NCBI GenBank assembly: GCA_963729875.1
Contig: CAVSPR010000007.1
Span: 372,001-436,000, forward strand
Source of the DNA: DATBSL01 sp963729875
GTDB taxonomy: Bacteria; Acidobacteriota; Vicinamibacteria; Fen-336
Length of the DNA stretch: 64,000 bases
Direction of reading: 5' to 3'
In this document: in pieces, positions 8,627 to 16,333 of the stretch
Layout: each line of letters starts with the position of its first letter
Numbering within the stretch: position 1 is the stretch's first letter
Made by a program: the position numbers and the translations under genes
Notes under the pieces: generated by a model
Database searches by the model: none
What the model saw: only the letters and a program-made list of their open reading frames with translations
Told to the model about the DNA's origin: nothing

Positions 8627-9013
8627 ATGGCCAAGCGGATCCTGGTCGTGGACGACGACGAGAACATCCTGAGCCTCGAGCGCACGATCCTCGAGCAGAA
8701 GGGCTTCCACGTCACCACCGCCGCCGGGGGGGAGGAGGCGCTGAGGCTGCTCAAGGAGCAGACCTTCGACCTCGTGCTCCTCGACGTGATGATGCCGGAC
8801 AAGGACGGCTTCGAGGTCTGCCGTCAGATCAAGCAGGACCCACGGACGAAGACCGTGCCGGTCATCTTCCTGACCGCGAAGGGAGGGGGCGAGGCGCTCG
8901 CCGAGGGCTTCGAGTCGGGCGCGGTCATGTACATCAACAAGCCCTTCACCGCCAACAAGCTCCTGACCATCGTGAACACGATGCTGGAGCAGACCGAGCC
9001 CGCCAGCCAGTAG
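8627..9013 (+). CDS. Single-domain response regulator (receiver)
   Basis: 128 residues, a complete CheY-like receiver with nothing else. The acidic pocket is DDDE near the N-terminus, the phospho-acceptor is D53 in LVLLDVMMPD, the conserved Thr is in FLTAKG and the Lys is in INKPFT. With no output domain it must act by protein contact or as a phosphate relay. The ATG follows GGAGGGG. No kinase is adjacent; the nearest histidine kinase is 32 kb away. Confidence 0.92.
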   Translation: MAKRILVVDDDENILSLERTILEQKGFHVTTAAGGEEALRLLKEQTFDLVLLDVMMPDKDGFEVCRQIKQDPRTKTVPVIFLTAKGGGEALAEGFESGAVMYINKPFTANKLLTIVNTMLEQTEPASQ

Positions 9014-9056
9014 CTGCACCCTGCGCCCGCCCGTCCGGCCGCACGGGACGCTCCTC

Positions 9057-9161
9057 CGCTCACTCCCCGCTCGCGCGCCGCAGCGCACACATTCGCGCGC
9101 GCTCGCTCATCGCCGCGGGATCGGACCCGACGCCATCCCGCGGCTCAGCCGTTAGCTCCGG
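9057..9161 (-). repeat. Diverged inverted copy of the 121-bp repeat
   Basis: Read on the minus strand this stretch resembles the 121-bp unit at 9212 and 9363. The outer 20 bases match at 18 positions and an inner CTCATCG-CGCGG block matches at similar spacing; the rest is only loosely similar. It forms imperfect inverted repeats with the direct copies. Confidence 0.55.
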
Positions 9162-9211
9162 AGGTCCCGAGCGGCCCTCGCGCGGGCGCCCGGCCGAGGG
9201 CCACGGGCAGA

Positions 9212-9332
9212 GGCGGAGGCGGTCGCCGGAGCGAGCGACTGAGGAGCGGCGCCCGTCGTGGCTCGTCGCCGCGACGATGAGTGAGCGCCTCGGCCTCCCG
9301 TTGACCGGCGAGGCGCGAACGGGGAGCGAGCG
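9212..9332 (+). repeat. 121-bp direct repeat, copy A
   Basis: Identical over 121 bases to 9363-9483, with 30 bases between the copies. It lies in the non-coding gap between the receiver gene and the convergent kinase gene (9014-9514) and contains no supportable ORF. Perfect identity implies a recent duplication or a mobile small repeat. Confidence 0.9.
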
Positions 9333-9362
9333 CAGGCGAACCGCCACCGAAAGCCGTGGGAG

Positions 9363-9483
9363 GGCGGAGGCGGTCGCCGGAGCGAGCGACTGAGGAGCGG
9401 CGCCCGTCGTGGCTCGTCGCCGCGACGATGAGTGAGCGCCTCGGCCTCCCGTTGACCGGCGAGGCGCGAACGGGGAGCGAGCG
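9363..9483 (+). repeat. 121-bp direct repeat, copy B
   Basis: Second perfect copy of 9212-9332, ending 31 bases before the stop of the kinase gene. The remaining sequence of the gap (9014-9056, 9162-9211, 9333-9362, 9484-9514) shows no gene or T-tailed terminator. Confidence 0.9.
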
Positions 9484-9514
9484 AAGTGCGCACCGCCTCC
9501 GCCCGACCCGACGG

Positions 9515-10423
9515 CTAGAGGCTCTCGAACCGCGTCAGCCGCTCGAACTCCCGGTAGCGGGCGTCGATCTCGGGCCGCGTCAGCGTCAGCAGCCGGTCGA
9601 GGCTGAACGCCTCGACGCAGAACGACGCCATCGTGCTGCCCATGACCACGGCGCGGCGCAGCGCGGCGTCGCCCTCCTGCCCGGTGCTCGCGAGGTAGCC
9701 GAGGAAGCCCCCGGCGAAGGTGTCGCCGGCCCCGGTGGGGTCGAAGACGCGCTCGAGCGGCAGGGCCGGCGCCGCGAACGTGCCGGCCTCGTCGAACATC
9801 AGGACCCCGTGCTCGCCCTTCTTCACCACCAGGGTGGACGGCCCCATCGCCCGGATCGCCCGCGCCGCCTTGACGAGGTTCCACTCCCCGCTCAGCTCGC
9901 GCGCCTCCTGGTCGTTGATGAGCAGGATCCGGACCTTCTTCAGCGTCTCCTTCACCTCGGCGGGCTTGCCGTGGATCCAGAAGTTCATCGTGTCGCAGGC
10001 CACCACGCGGGGGCGCTCGACCTGCTCCAGCACCTGGCGCTGCAGCACGGGGTCGATGTTGCCGAGGAAGACGACCTCCGAACCCCGGTAGCGAGCGGGG
10101 ATCTTGGGCTTGAAGAACTCGAAGACGTTGAGGTCGGTGCAGATCGTGTCGCGGGAGTTGAGGTCCAGCGAGTAGCGGCCCTGCCAGTGGAAGGTCCTGC
10201 CCTCCATCCGCTCGAGGCCCTCGAGGTCGATCGGCCGCCCCCGGAAGGCCGCGAGCTGCTCCTCCCCGAAGTCGTGGCCCACGACGCCCACGAGGCTCAC
10301 CGGGCTGAAGAACGAGGCGGCCACCGAGAAGAACGACGCGCTCCCGCCGAGCACCCGCTCGGCGCGGCCGAAGGGCGTCTCCACCGTGTCGTAGGCGACG
10401 CTGCCGACCACGAGGATCGACAT
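9515..10423 (-). CDS. PfkB-family (ribokinase-like) carbohydrate/nucleoside kinase
   Basis: 302 residues. It has the ribokinase fold with an N-terminal VVGSVAYDTVET strand, the GGSASFFS substrate region and the DPTGAGDTFAGGF signature, whose last Asp is the catalytic base. It starts 4 bp after the stop of mtnP and is surely translated with it. MtnP releases adenine and a sugar phosphate from methylthioadenosine, so a kinase of a nucleoside or ribose-type sugar in purine salvage would fit (inference from context). The exact substrate cannot be read from the sequence. Confidence 0.85.
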   Translation of the reverse strand: MSILVVGSVAYDTVETPFGRAERVLGGSASFFSVAASFFSPVSLVGVVGHDFGEEQLAAFRGRPIDLEGLERMEGRTFHWQGRYSLDLNSRDTICTDLNVFEFFKPKIPARYRGSEVVFLGNIDPVLQRQVLEQVERPRVVACDTMNFWIHGKPAEVKETLKKVRILLINDQEARELSGEWNLVKAARAIRAMGPSTLVVKKGEHGVLMFDEAGTFAAPALPLERVFDPTGAGDTFAGGFLGYLASTGQEGDAALRRAVVMGSTMASFCVEAFSLDRLLTLTRPEIDARYREFERLTRFESL

Positions 10424-10427
10424 GGCC

Positions 10428-11300
10428 CTACCCCTTCCTCATGTAGCGGCCGACGATCGGCTCGAGCTCGCTCTTCACCGCCTCCGGCACGAGCTCGGGC
10501 GGGGTGATGAGCGCGTAGCGCAGGGCGGTCGCGCACTCGCAGCCGCGGGGGATGGGAAGCCGGCGGACCGCGGCGCGCAGGACCGCCTTCGCCGTCTCCG
10601 CGTTCCTCCCGAGCACGCCCAGGATCTGCTCCGCGGTCACCGCGTCGTGGTCGGGGTGCCAGCAGTCGTAGTCGGTGACCATCGCCAGGGTCGAGTAGCA
10701 GATCTCGGCCTCCCGCGCGAGCTTGGCCTCCTGCAGGTTCGTCATGCCGATGACGTCCGCTCCCCAGGAGCGGTAGAGCTCGGACTCGGCGAGGGTCGAG
10801 AAGGCCGGCCCCTCCATGCACACGTAAGTCCCGCCCACGTGATGGGTGGCCCCGGCCTCGGCGCAGGCGTCGACCATGACCTTCGAGAGTCCCTTGCAGA
10901 AGGGGTGGGCGAAGCCGACGTGGGCCACGAGGCCCCGGCCGAAGAAGGTGGACGGCCTCTGCATCGTCCGGTCGATGAACTGGTCGGGCACGAGCACGTG
11001 AAGGGGCGCGTAGCGCTCCTTGAGCGACCCCACGGCGGAGACGGAGAGAATCCACTCGACCCCGAGCGACTTCAGCGCGAACACGTTGGCCCGGAAGTTG
11101 AGCTCGTGGGGCAGGATGCGGTGCCCCCGCCCGTGGCGCGGCAGGAAGGCGACGCGACGGCCCTCGAGGGCGCCGACCATCAGCGCGTCCGAGGGCGGGC
11201 CGAAGGGGGTGTCGACGGTGACCTCCCGGACCTCCGTGAAGCCATCCATCTGGTAGAGGCCGGTGCCCCCGATGATGCCGATCTCGATCCGCTCGCTCAT
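10428..11300 (-). CDS. mtnP: S-methyl-5'-thioadenosine phosphorylase
   Basis: 290 residues, the normal length. It splits methylthioadenosine with phosphate into adenine and methylthioribose-1-phosphate, clearing the by-product of polyamine synthesis. Marks: IGIIGGTGLYQM at the N-terminus, the phosphate-binding PRHGRGHRILPHELNFRAN stretch, VSAVGSLKE, MEGPAFSTLAE and MTNLQEAKLARE followed by VTDYDCW. The MTN (rather than MTS/MTG) wording fits the methylthioadenosine branch, but related purine phosphorylases cannot be fully excluded. First gene of a two-gene operon with the PfkB kinase. Confidence 0.9.
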   Translation of the reverse strand: MSERIEIGIIGGTGLYQMDGFTEVREVTVDTPFGPPSDALMVGALEGRRVAFLPRHGRGHRILPHELNFRANVFALKSLGVEWILSVSAVGSLKERYAPLHVLVPDQFIDRTMQRPSTFFGRGLVAHVGFAHPFCKGLSKVMVDACAEAGATHHVGGTYVCMEGPAFSTLAESELYRSWGADVIGMTNLQEAKLAREAEICYSTLAMVTDYDCWHPDHDAVTAEQILGVLGRNAETAKAVLRAAVRRLPIPRGCECATALRYALITPPELVPEAVKSELEPIVGRYMRKG

Positions 11301-11308
11301 GAACGGCG

Positions 11309-11314
11309 ATACTA
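11309..11314 (-). promoter_or_regulatory. -10 element of mtnP
   Basis: TAGTAT on the minus strand (11314-11309) is followed by 8 bases and the ATG at 11300, the spacing of a leaderless start. No consensus -35 is seen. Confidence 0.35.
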
Positions 11315-11361
11315 TGCCGTCCCGATCCGGCCGGGCAAACGCCGGCCGGTGCACGCTCCCC

Positions 11362-12468
11362 ATGCCCACTCGCCGCGCCGTCCTGTCGGTCGCGCTCGCC
11401 CTCGGCTCCACGGCGACCGGGCTCCTGGCCCTCGAGGCGTTCTTCCGTCTCCGCGCCGGCCTCGCCGGGCCCGCCGACCTGCGCGCGGTCCGGGAGGTCC
11501 GGCTGCCCCGGGGCGCGCGCGCCCGCCTCGGCGACGTCGTGCGCCCCAGCGCCGACCCGAAGATCGTCTACGAGCTGCGGCCCGGGCTCGACGTCACCTT
11601 CCTCGGTGCGCCGCTGCGGACGAACGCGGACGGCTTCCGCGGCCCCGCGGTCGGGGTGGAAAGGGCGCGTCCCGCGGTCCGGGTCGTCGGACTCGGGGAC
11701 TCGGTGATGTTCGGGTGGGGGGTGAGTGAAGAGGAGACCTACCTCGCCCGCCTTCCCGCCCTGCTCCCCGCCGCGGGCGTCGTCTGGGAGGTGGTCAACA
11801 CCGCGGTGCCCGGCTACAACACGGTGATGGAGGTCGAGACGCTCGAGGCGAAGGGGCTGCGCTTCGACCCGGACCTCGTGGTCCTCAACTTCGTCGGCAA
11901 CGACTTCGGCCTGCCGAACTTCGTCGAGGAGCGACCCGACGTGCGGTCGCTCCGCCGGTCGTTCCTGCTCGACTTCGCGCGCTCCCGGCTCGGCGGGGGG
12001 CCCGAGGCCGGCCCGAGGCTCGTGGGGGTGCCCCCGGAGCAGCGTCGGTTCGGCGGCGAGGCCGATCTCGCGCGCGTCCCTTCCCGCTACCGGGGGCTCG
12101 CGGGCCAGGCGCCCTTCCGCGCGGCCCTGGAGCGCCTGCGCGAGCTCTCGCGGGAGCGGGGCTTCGAGGTGGTGGTGCTCGCCCACCCCGAGGTCTTCGG
12201 CTACGCGCGTGACGCCGCCCGGGAGCTGGGCCTCCCCATCGTCGAGACCGCGGGCGCGGTGCGCACGTGGGCCCGCGAGCACGGGATCGAGGACCTCCAG
12301 CAGCCCCCGCTCACCATCACCCCCGCCGATCCCCACCCCTCGGCGATCGGCCACGCGATCATCGCGGAAGTGCTGGCGGGCCACCTCCGCACGAGCGGCC
12401 TCGCGGAGCGGCTGGCCGCCCGCCGGCGGCCCGCGCCGGCCGCGGCTACGCCTTCTCCCGCTCCTTGA
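11362..12468 (+). CDS. SGNH/GDSL-like hydrolase, membrane-anchored
   Basis: 368 residues. One N-terminal hydrophobic segment (about residues 6-25) is followed by an SGNH fold: GLGDSVMFGWGV (nucleophile Ser block), NTAVPGYNT (Gly block), LNFVGNDF (Asn block) and DPHPSAIGHAII (catalytic Asp-His block). Such proteins are usually periplasmic esterases or acetyl-transfer enzymes acting on surface glycans. The substrate is unknown. Its 3' end overlaps the convergent mce gene by 23 bp. The ATG at 11362 was chosen as it directly precedes the signal anchor. Confidence 0.8.
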   Translation: MPTRRAVLSVALALGSTATGLLALEAFFRLRAGLAGPADLRAVREVRLPRGARARLGDVVRPSADPKIVYELRPGLDVTFLGAPLRTNADGFRGPAVGVERARPAVRVVGLGDSVMFGWGVSEEETYLARLPALLPAAGVVWEVVNTAVPGYNTVMEVETLEAKGLRFDPDLVVLNFVGNDFGLPNFVEERPDVRSLRRSFLLDFARSRLGGGPEAGPRLVGVPPEQRRFGGEADLARVPSRYRGLAGQAPFRAALERLRELSRERGFEVVVLAHPEVFGYARDAARELGLPIVETAGAVRTWAREHGIEDLQQPPLTITPADPHPSAIGHAIIAEVLAGHLRTSGLAERLAARRRPAPAAATPSPAP

Positions 12469-12850
12469 GCTCGAGCAGGACGCCGGCCGCGCCCTTCGGG
12501 TGGATGAACGCGACGCGGCAGCCCCCGGCCCCGACGCGGGGGGCCTGGTCCACGAGGGGCACCCCGCGGGCCTTCATGTCGGCGAGGGCCCCGTCGAGGT
12601 CGTCCACGAGCACGCAGACGTGGTGCAGGCCCGAGCGCTTCTCGAGGAAACGGGCGATCGCCGAGGAGGGGTCGGTGGGCTCCAGCAGCTCGAGGTGCGA
12701 CTCCCCCACGGGCAGGAAGGCCGTGCGCACCTTCTCGGTCGGGACGTCGTGGGTGGCCTCCACGTGGAAGCCGAGCGCCTCGTAGGCGGCGAGGGCGTCG
12801 GTGAGGCTCGGCACCGCGATGCCGAGGTGGTCGATCTTCAGGTGCTTCAT
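12446..12850 (-). CDS. mce: Methylmalonyl-CoA epimerase
   Basis: 134 residues of the vicinal-oxygen-chelate fold. Metal ligands are the His of DHLGIAV, the His of HHVCVLVDD and the Glu of LLELKE. It interconverts (2S)- and (2R)-methylmalonyl-CoA, feeding the B12-dependent mutase. Its ATG overlaps the stop of meaB by 4 bp (ATGA), so it is the last gene of the acyl-CoA dehydrogenase-meaB-mce operon. The mutase catalytic subunit is at 33683-35278, about 20 kb away. Confidence 0.93.
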   Translation of the reverse strand: MKHLKIDHLGIAVPSLTDALAAYEALGFHVEATHDVPTEKVRTAFLPVGESHLELLEPTDPSSAIARFLEKRSGLHHVCVLVDDLDGALADMKARGVPLVDQAPRVGAGGCRVAFIHPKGAAGVLLELKEREKA

Positions 12851-13809
12851 GCGAGGCCCATCCTCTCCACGATCGCGTCGGCCGCGGTGAACGGGTCCAC
12901 CGCGCGCCGCGCCATTCGCTCGACCGTCTCCTCGAGCTCCGCCGGAGCCACCACCTGCCGGAAGACGTGGCCCATCACCCGCTGCCGCACCGCGTCCTCC
13001 AGCTGCCGCCGCAGCTGCGCCCGGCGCTTGCGCGCCAGCGCCCCCGACCCGGCGGCCCGCAGGCGAAACGCCTCGACCGCGTCGAGGAGCCCGCCGATCC
13101 CCTCGTCGCGCGTCGCCACCGTCTTCACTATCGCGGGGGGCGGGTCTTCTCCCGCAGCGAGCGAGAGCATCGACTCGATCTCCGCCACCACCCGCTCCAC
13201 CCCGTCGCGATCCGCCTTGTTGACCACGAACACGTCGGCGATCTCCATGATCCCGGCCTTCAAGGCCTGCACCTCGTCGCCGAGCCCGGGGACCAGCACC
13301 ACCACGCTCACGTCCGCGGTGCCCACGATCTCGACCTCGTCCTGCCCGACCCCGACCGTCTCGACCAGGACCACGTCCTTGCCCGCGGCCGAGAGCACGG
13401 TCAGGGCCTGGTCGGTGGCGGCGGCGAGACCGCCCAGGTGGCCGCGGGTGGCCATGGAGCGGATGAAGACGCCGGGGTCGGTGGCGTGGGCCTGCATGCG
13501 GATGCGGTCGCCGAGGATCGCCCCGCCGCTGAAGGGCGAGGTGGGGTCCACGGCCACGATGCCCACCGTCCGGCCCTGTCGGCGGAGGTGGGCGGTCAGG
13601 CGGTCCACGAGGGAGGACTTGCCGGCCCCGGGCGGCCCGGTCACCCCCACGACGAGCGACCCGCCCGCGTGGGGGAAGAGCGCGGCCAGCAGCGCCCGGG
13701 CCTCCGGCCGCGCGTCCTCGACGAGGCTGATCGCGCGCGCGACCGCCCGCACGTCGCCGCTGCGCACGCCGGCCACCAGGCCGTCGAGGCCCGGCGAAAC
13801 CTCCGCCAC
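12847..13809 (-). CDS. meaB: Methylmalonyl-CoA mutase-associated GTPase MeaB (ArgK family)
   Basis: 320 residues. Walker A is GPPGAGKSSL (about residues 57-66). The DPTSPFSGGAILGDR motif is typical of MeaB, as are ETVGVGQDEVE and the NKAD guanine-specificity motif. MeaB is the chaperone that loads and protects adenosylcobalamin in methylmalonyl-CoA mutase. It starts with GTG overlapping the dehydrogenase stop by one base and ends overlapping mce, so the three genes form one tight operon. Confidence 0.93.
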   Translation of the reverse strand: MAEVSPGLDGLVAGVRSGDVRAVARAISLVEDARPEARALLAALFPHAGGSLVVGVTGPPGAGKSSLVDRLTAHLRRQGRTVGIVAVDPTSPFSGGAILGDRIRMQAHATDPGVFIRSMATRGHLGGLAAATDQALTVLSAAGKDVVLVETVGVGQDEVEIVGTADVSVVVLVPGLGDEVQALKAGIMEIADVFVVNKADRDGVERVVAEIESMLSLAAGEDPPPAIVKTVATRDEGIGGLLDAVEAFRLRAAGSGALARKRRAQLRRQLEDAVRQRVMGHVFRQVVAPAELEETVERMARRAVDPFTAADAIVERMGLA

Positions 13810-14975
13810 TAGCGCACCACGGGCCGCAGGTGCAGCAGGTGGCGCGCGATGACCAGGCGCTGCACCTCGCTCGTGCCCTCGCCGATCGTGCCGATCTTGG
13901 CGTCGCGCAGGTACCGCTCCACCGGGTAGTCCTTGACGTAGCCGTAGCCGCCGTGGACCTGGATCGCGTCGAGGGCGATCTCGACCGCCGCCTCGGTGGC
14001 GAAGAGCTTGGCCATCGAGGACTCGGCGGTGTGGACCTGCCCCGCGTCGGCCAGGGCCGCCGCGCGCCAGGTGAGCAGCCGCGCCGCGTCGGTGCGGGTG
14101 GCCATCTCCGCGACCTTGAACTGGATGGCCTGGAAATCGGCGATCGGGTGCCCGAACTGCTTGCGGTCGAGGGAGTAGCGGATCGAGGCCTCGAGCGCGG
14201 CCCTCGCGATGCCGACCCCGAAGGCGGCGATGCCGACGCGGCCCTTGTCGAGGATCTTCAGGGTGTCGATGAAGCCCATGCCCTCCCGGCCGAGGAGGTT
14301 GGCGGCCGGCACGCGGCAGTCCTCGAAGACGAGCTCCGAGGTGTCCGACGAGCGCACCCCGAGCTTGTCCTCCTTCTTGCCCGCGCGGAAGCCGGGCGTC
14401 CCCCGCTCGACCACGATCGCCGAGATCCCCTTCTTGCCAGCCGCGCGGTCGGTCACCGTCATCACCACCGCAGTGTCGGCGGTCCCGCCGTTGGTGATGA
14501 AGTTCTTGGATCCATTCAGGACCCAGTGGTCTCCCTCGCGCACGGCGGTCGTGCGCATCCCGCCGGCGTCGGAGCCGGAACCCGGCTCCGTGAGGCCCCA
14601 GCAGCCGACCTTCTCCCCACGGGCGAGCGGGGCCAGGAAGCGTCGCTTCTGCTCCGCGCTGCCGGCCAGGTGGATGTGGGCGGACGAAAGGCTGTGGTGG
14701 GCGGCGAGGGAGAGCGCGACGCCCGCGTCCGCCCGGGCGAGCTCCTCCATCACGATCGCCCAGTCGAGGGTGGAGAGGCCCGAGCCGCCGTACTCCTCAG
14801 GCCAGCAGCAGCCGGCGAGGCCGAGCTCGCCGAGGCGGGTGAAGAGCGACCTCGGGAACGCCTGCTTCTCGTCCCACTCCCGGGAGTGGGGCGCGAGCTC
14901 CTTCTCGGCGAAGTCGCGCACGGTCCGGCGCAGCTGCTGCTGCTCGTCGCTCAGTTCGAAGTCCATGGCCTTCAT
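13809..14975 (-). CDS. Acyl-CoA dehydrogenase
   Basis: 388 residues from the ATG at 14975, or 385 from the ATG at 14966 (MDFELSDEQ, the usual family start). It is an FAD enzyme that makes the first oxidation of an acyl-CoA, passing electrons to ETF. Signatures are GCWGLTEPGSGSDAGGM, FITNGG and the C-terminal IQVHGGYGY...GEGTSEVQ, whose Glu is the catalytic base position of short-chain enzymes. Co-transcription with meaB and mce suggests a branched-chain or short-chain substrate leading to propionyl-CoA (inference). The promoter is the palindromic -10 shared with mtgA. Confidence 0.92.
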   Translation of the reverse strand: MKAMDFELSDEQQQLRRTVRDFAEKELAPHSREWDEKQAFPRSLFTRLGELGLAGCCWPEEYGGSGLSTLDWAIVMEELARADAGVALSLAAHHSLSSAHIHLAGSAEQKRRFLAPLARGEKVGCWGLTEPGSGSDAGGMRTTAVREGDHWVLNGSKNFITNGGTADTAVVMTVTDRAAGKKGISAIVVERGTPGFRAGKKEDKLGVRSSDTSELVFEDCRVPAANLLGREGMGFIDTLKILDKGRVGIAAFGVGIARAALEASIRYSLDRKQFGHPIADFQAIQFKVAEMATRTDAARLLTWRAAALADAGQVHTAESSMAKLFATEAAVEIALDAIQVHGGYGYVKDYPVERYLRDAKIGTIGEGTSEVQRLVIARHLLHLRPVVR

Positions 14976-14983
14976 GGTATACC
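14976..14983. promoter_or_regulatory. Palindromic, bidirectional -10 element GGTATACC
   Basis: GGTATACC reads the same on both strands. To the right, TATACC is followed by 9 bases and the mtgA ATG (14993). To the left, TATACC is followed by 9 bases and the ATG at 14966 of the acyl-CoA dehydrogenase. The symmetry suggests one element firing both ways with leaderless or near-leaderless starts. The alternative dehydrogenase ATG at 14975 touches the element and has GGAGG upstream. Confidence 0.45.
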
Positions 14984-14992
14984 GCCTCCTGC

Positions 14993-15889
14993 ATGCGCCG
15001 CGTCGCCCCGCGCCTCGCCCTCGTCCTCGTCCTCGTGCTCGCCGTGCTCGCCGCCTGGGTCTGGCTCGGCCTGCCCCCGCGGTCGCAGGTCCGGGGACTC
15101 GCGAAGACGAACCCCGCGAAGACCCGCCTCATGGAGCAGCGCGAGGAGGAGGCGAAGGCGAAGGGGCGCAAGGCCCGTGCGGTCCAGACGTGGGTCCCGC
15201 TCTCCCAGGTGTCCCGCCACCTGATCCACGCGGTTCTCGCCTCCGAGGACCAGGGCTTCTTCGGCCACGAGGGTGTCGACTGGAAGGCGCTCGAGGAGTC
15301 GATCGAGAAGAACGTGGAGAAGCGGCGCTTCGCCCGTGGCGGCAGCACGATCACCCAGCAGCTCGCCAAGAACCTCTACTTCGGCACGAGCAAGACGCCG
15401 CTGCGCAAGGTGCGCGAGCTGGTGGTGACGCAGTGGCTCGAGTCCGATCTCACGAAGGCGAGGATCCTCGCCCTCTACCTGAACCTCATCGAGTGGGGCG
15501 ACGGGATCTACGGCTGCGAGGCGGCCGCGCGGAGCTGGTACGGCAAGCCGGCCTCGGCGCTGTCCGCGCCCGAGGCGGCCGGCCTCGCCGCGATGATCCC
15601 CAACCCCCGCCGCATCAACCCCCGGGTGAGCGCTCTCCGCCACGAGCGGGCCACGCGCCGGGTGCTGTGGCTCATGGGTCAGGCCGGCTACATCGGACGC
15701 GACGTGGCCGGCCTCGGCGCCGAGCCGCCCCCGGTGGAGGTGCTGGAAGACGACGAGCCTCCGCCCGAGCCCCCGGCGACGCCCTCGCCCCTGGCCCCGC
15801 CCTCCGCCTCGCCGTCGCCCCCGGAGGCGCCCTCGGAGCCGGGGGCGACGCCCAACCCGACGCCGCCCTCGGGTACCATCGAGGGATGA
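14993..15889 (+). CDS. mtgA: Monofunctional peptidoglycan glycosyltransferase (GT51)
   Basis: 298 residues. An N-terminal membrane anchor (about residues 8-27) precedes a single GT51 domain. The catalytic Glu is in ASEDQGFFGHEGVD, followed by RGGSTITQQLAKNL, KVRELVVTQWLE and LNLIEWGDGIYG. It polymerises lipid II into glycan strands outside the inner membrane. No transpeptidase domain is present; instead the last 70 residues are Pro-rich and low-complexity, an unusual tail for MtgA. Its stop overlaps the start of the CBS gene (ATGA). Confidence 0.9.
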   Translation: MRRVAPRLALVLVLVLAVLAAWVWLGLPPRSQVRGLAKTNPAKTRLMEQREEEAKAKGRKARAVQTWVPLSQVSRHLIHAVLASEDQGFFGHEGVDWKALEESIEKNVEKRRFARGGSTITQQLAKNLYFGTSKTPLRKVRELVVTQWLESDLTKARILALYLNLIEWGDGIYGCEAAARSWYGKPASALSAPEAAGLAAMIPNPRRINPRVSALRHERATRRVLWLMGQAGYIGRDVAGLGAEPPPVEVLEDDEPPPEPPATPSPLAPPSASPSPPEAPSEPGATPNPTPPSGTIEG

Positions 15890-16326
15890 AGCTCTCGACC
15901 CTGCTCGTGTCGGATTACATGACCCCGAATCCGATCCTCGTCGAGCCCGAGGACCCGCTCATGCGCGCCATCGAGATCGTCCGCCTCCGCGGCGTGCGCC
16001 GCCTCCCGGTCACGGTGGGCGGCATGCTGGTGGGCCTCGTCACCGAGGGCGACCTCAAGCGCGCGGAGCCGTCGACGCTCACGGACTCCGAGGCCGAGTT
16101 CAACCGCGTGATGGAGGAGACCCCGATCTCGCGGATCATGATCCAGAACCCGGTGACCACCACCGCGGACGCGTCCCTCCTCGAGGCCGCGGAGATCCTC
16201 CTCAACACCAAGTACGGGGCGCTGCCGGTGGTGGCGGGCGGCCGCGTGGTCGGGATCCTGACCGACAACGACCTCATCCGGGCCCTCGTGGACGCGCTGC
16301 GGGGAGAGACGGGCGCGCAGGACTGA
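15886..16326 (+). CDS. Tandem CBS-domain protein
   Basis: 146 residues made only of two CBS domains (about 8-60 and 78-138), with VSDYMTPNPILVEPEDPL, RRLPVTVGGMLVGLVTEGDL and GALPVVAGGRVVGILTDNDL. CBS pairs bind adenosyl nucleotides and act as energy sensors. As a stand-alone protein it probably regulates a partner not identifiable here. Translation is coupled to mtgA by a 4-bp overlap. Confidence 0.9.
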   Translation: MKLSTLLVSDYMTPNPILVEPEDPLMRAIEIVRLRGVRRLPVTVGGMLVGLVTEGDLKRAEPSTLTDSEAEFNRVMEETPISRIMIQNPVTTTADASLLEAAEILLNTKYGALPVVAGGRVVGILTDNDLIRALVDALRGETGAQD

Positions 16327-16333
16327 GACACCC

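Noticed and set aside
9212..9483. 121-bp direct repeats considered as CRISPR or attachment sites
   Set aside because: Only two long copies with 30 bases between; no integrase, cas gene or tRNA nearby.
9356..10507. Plus-strand open frame across the second 121-bp repeat and the kinase gene
   Set aside because: Mostly antisense to the PfkB kinase; no start site or domain.
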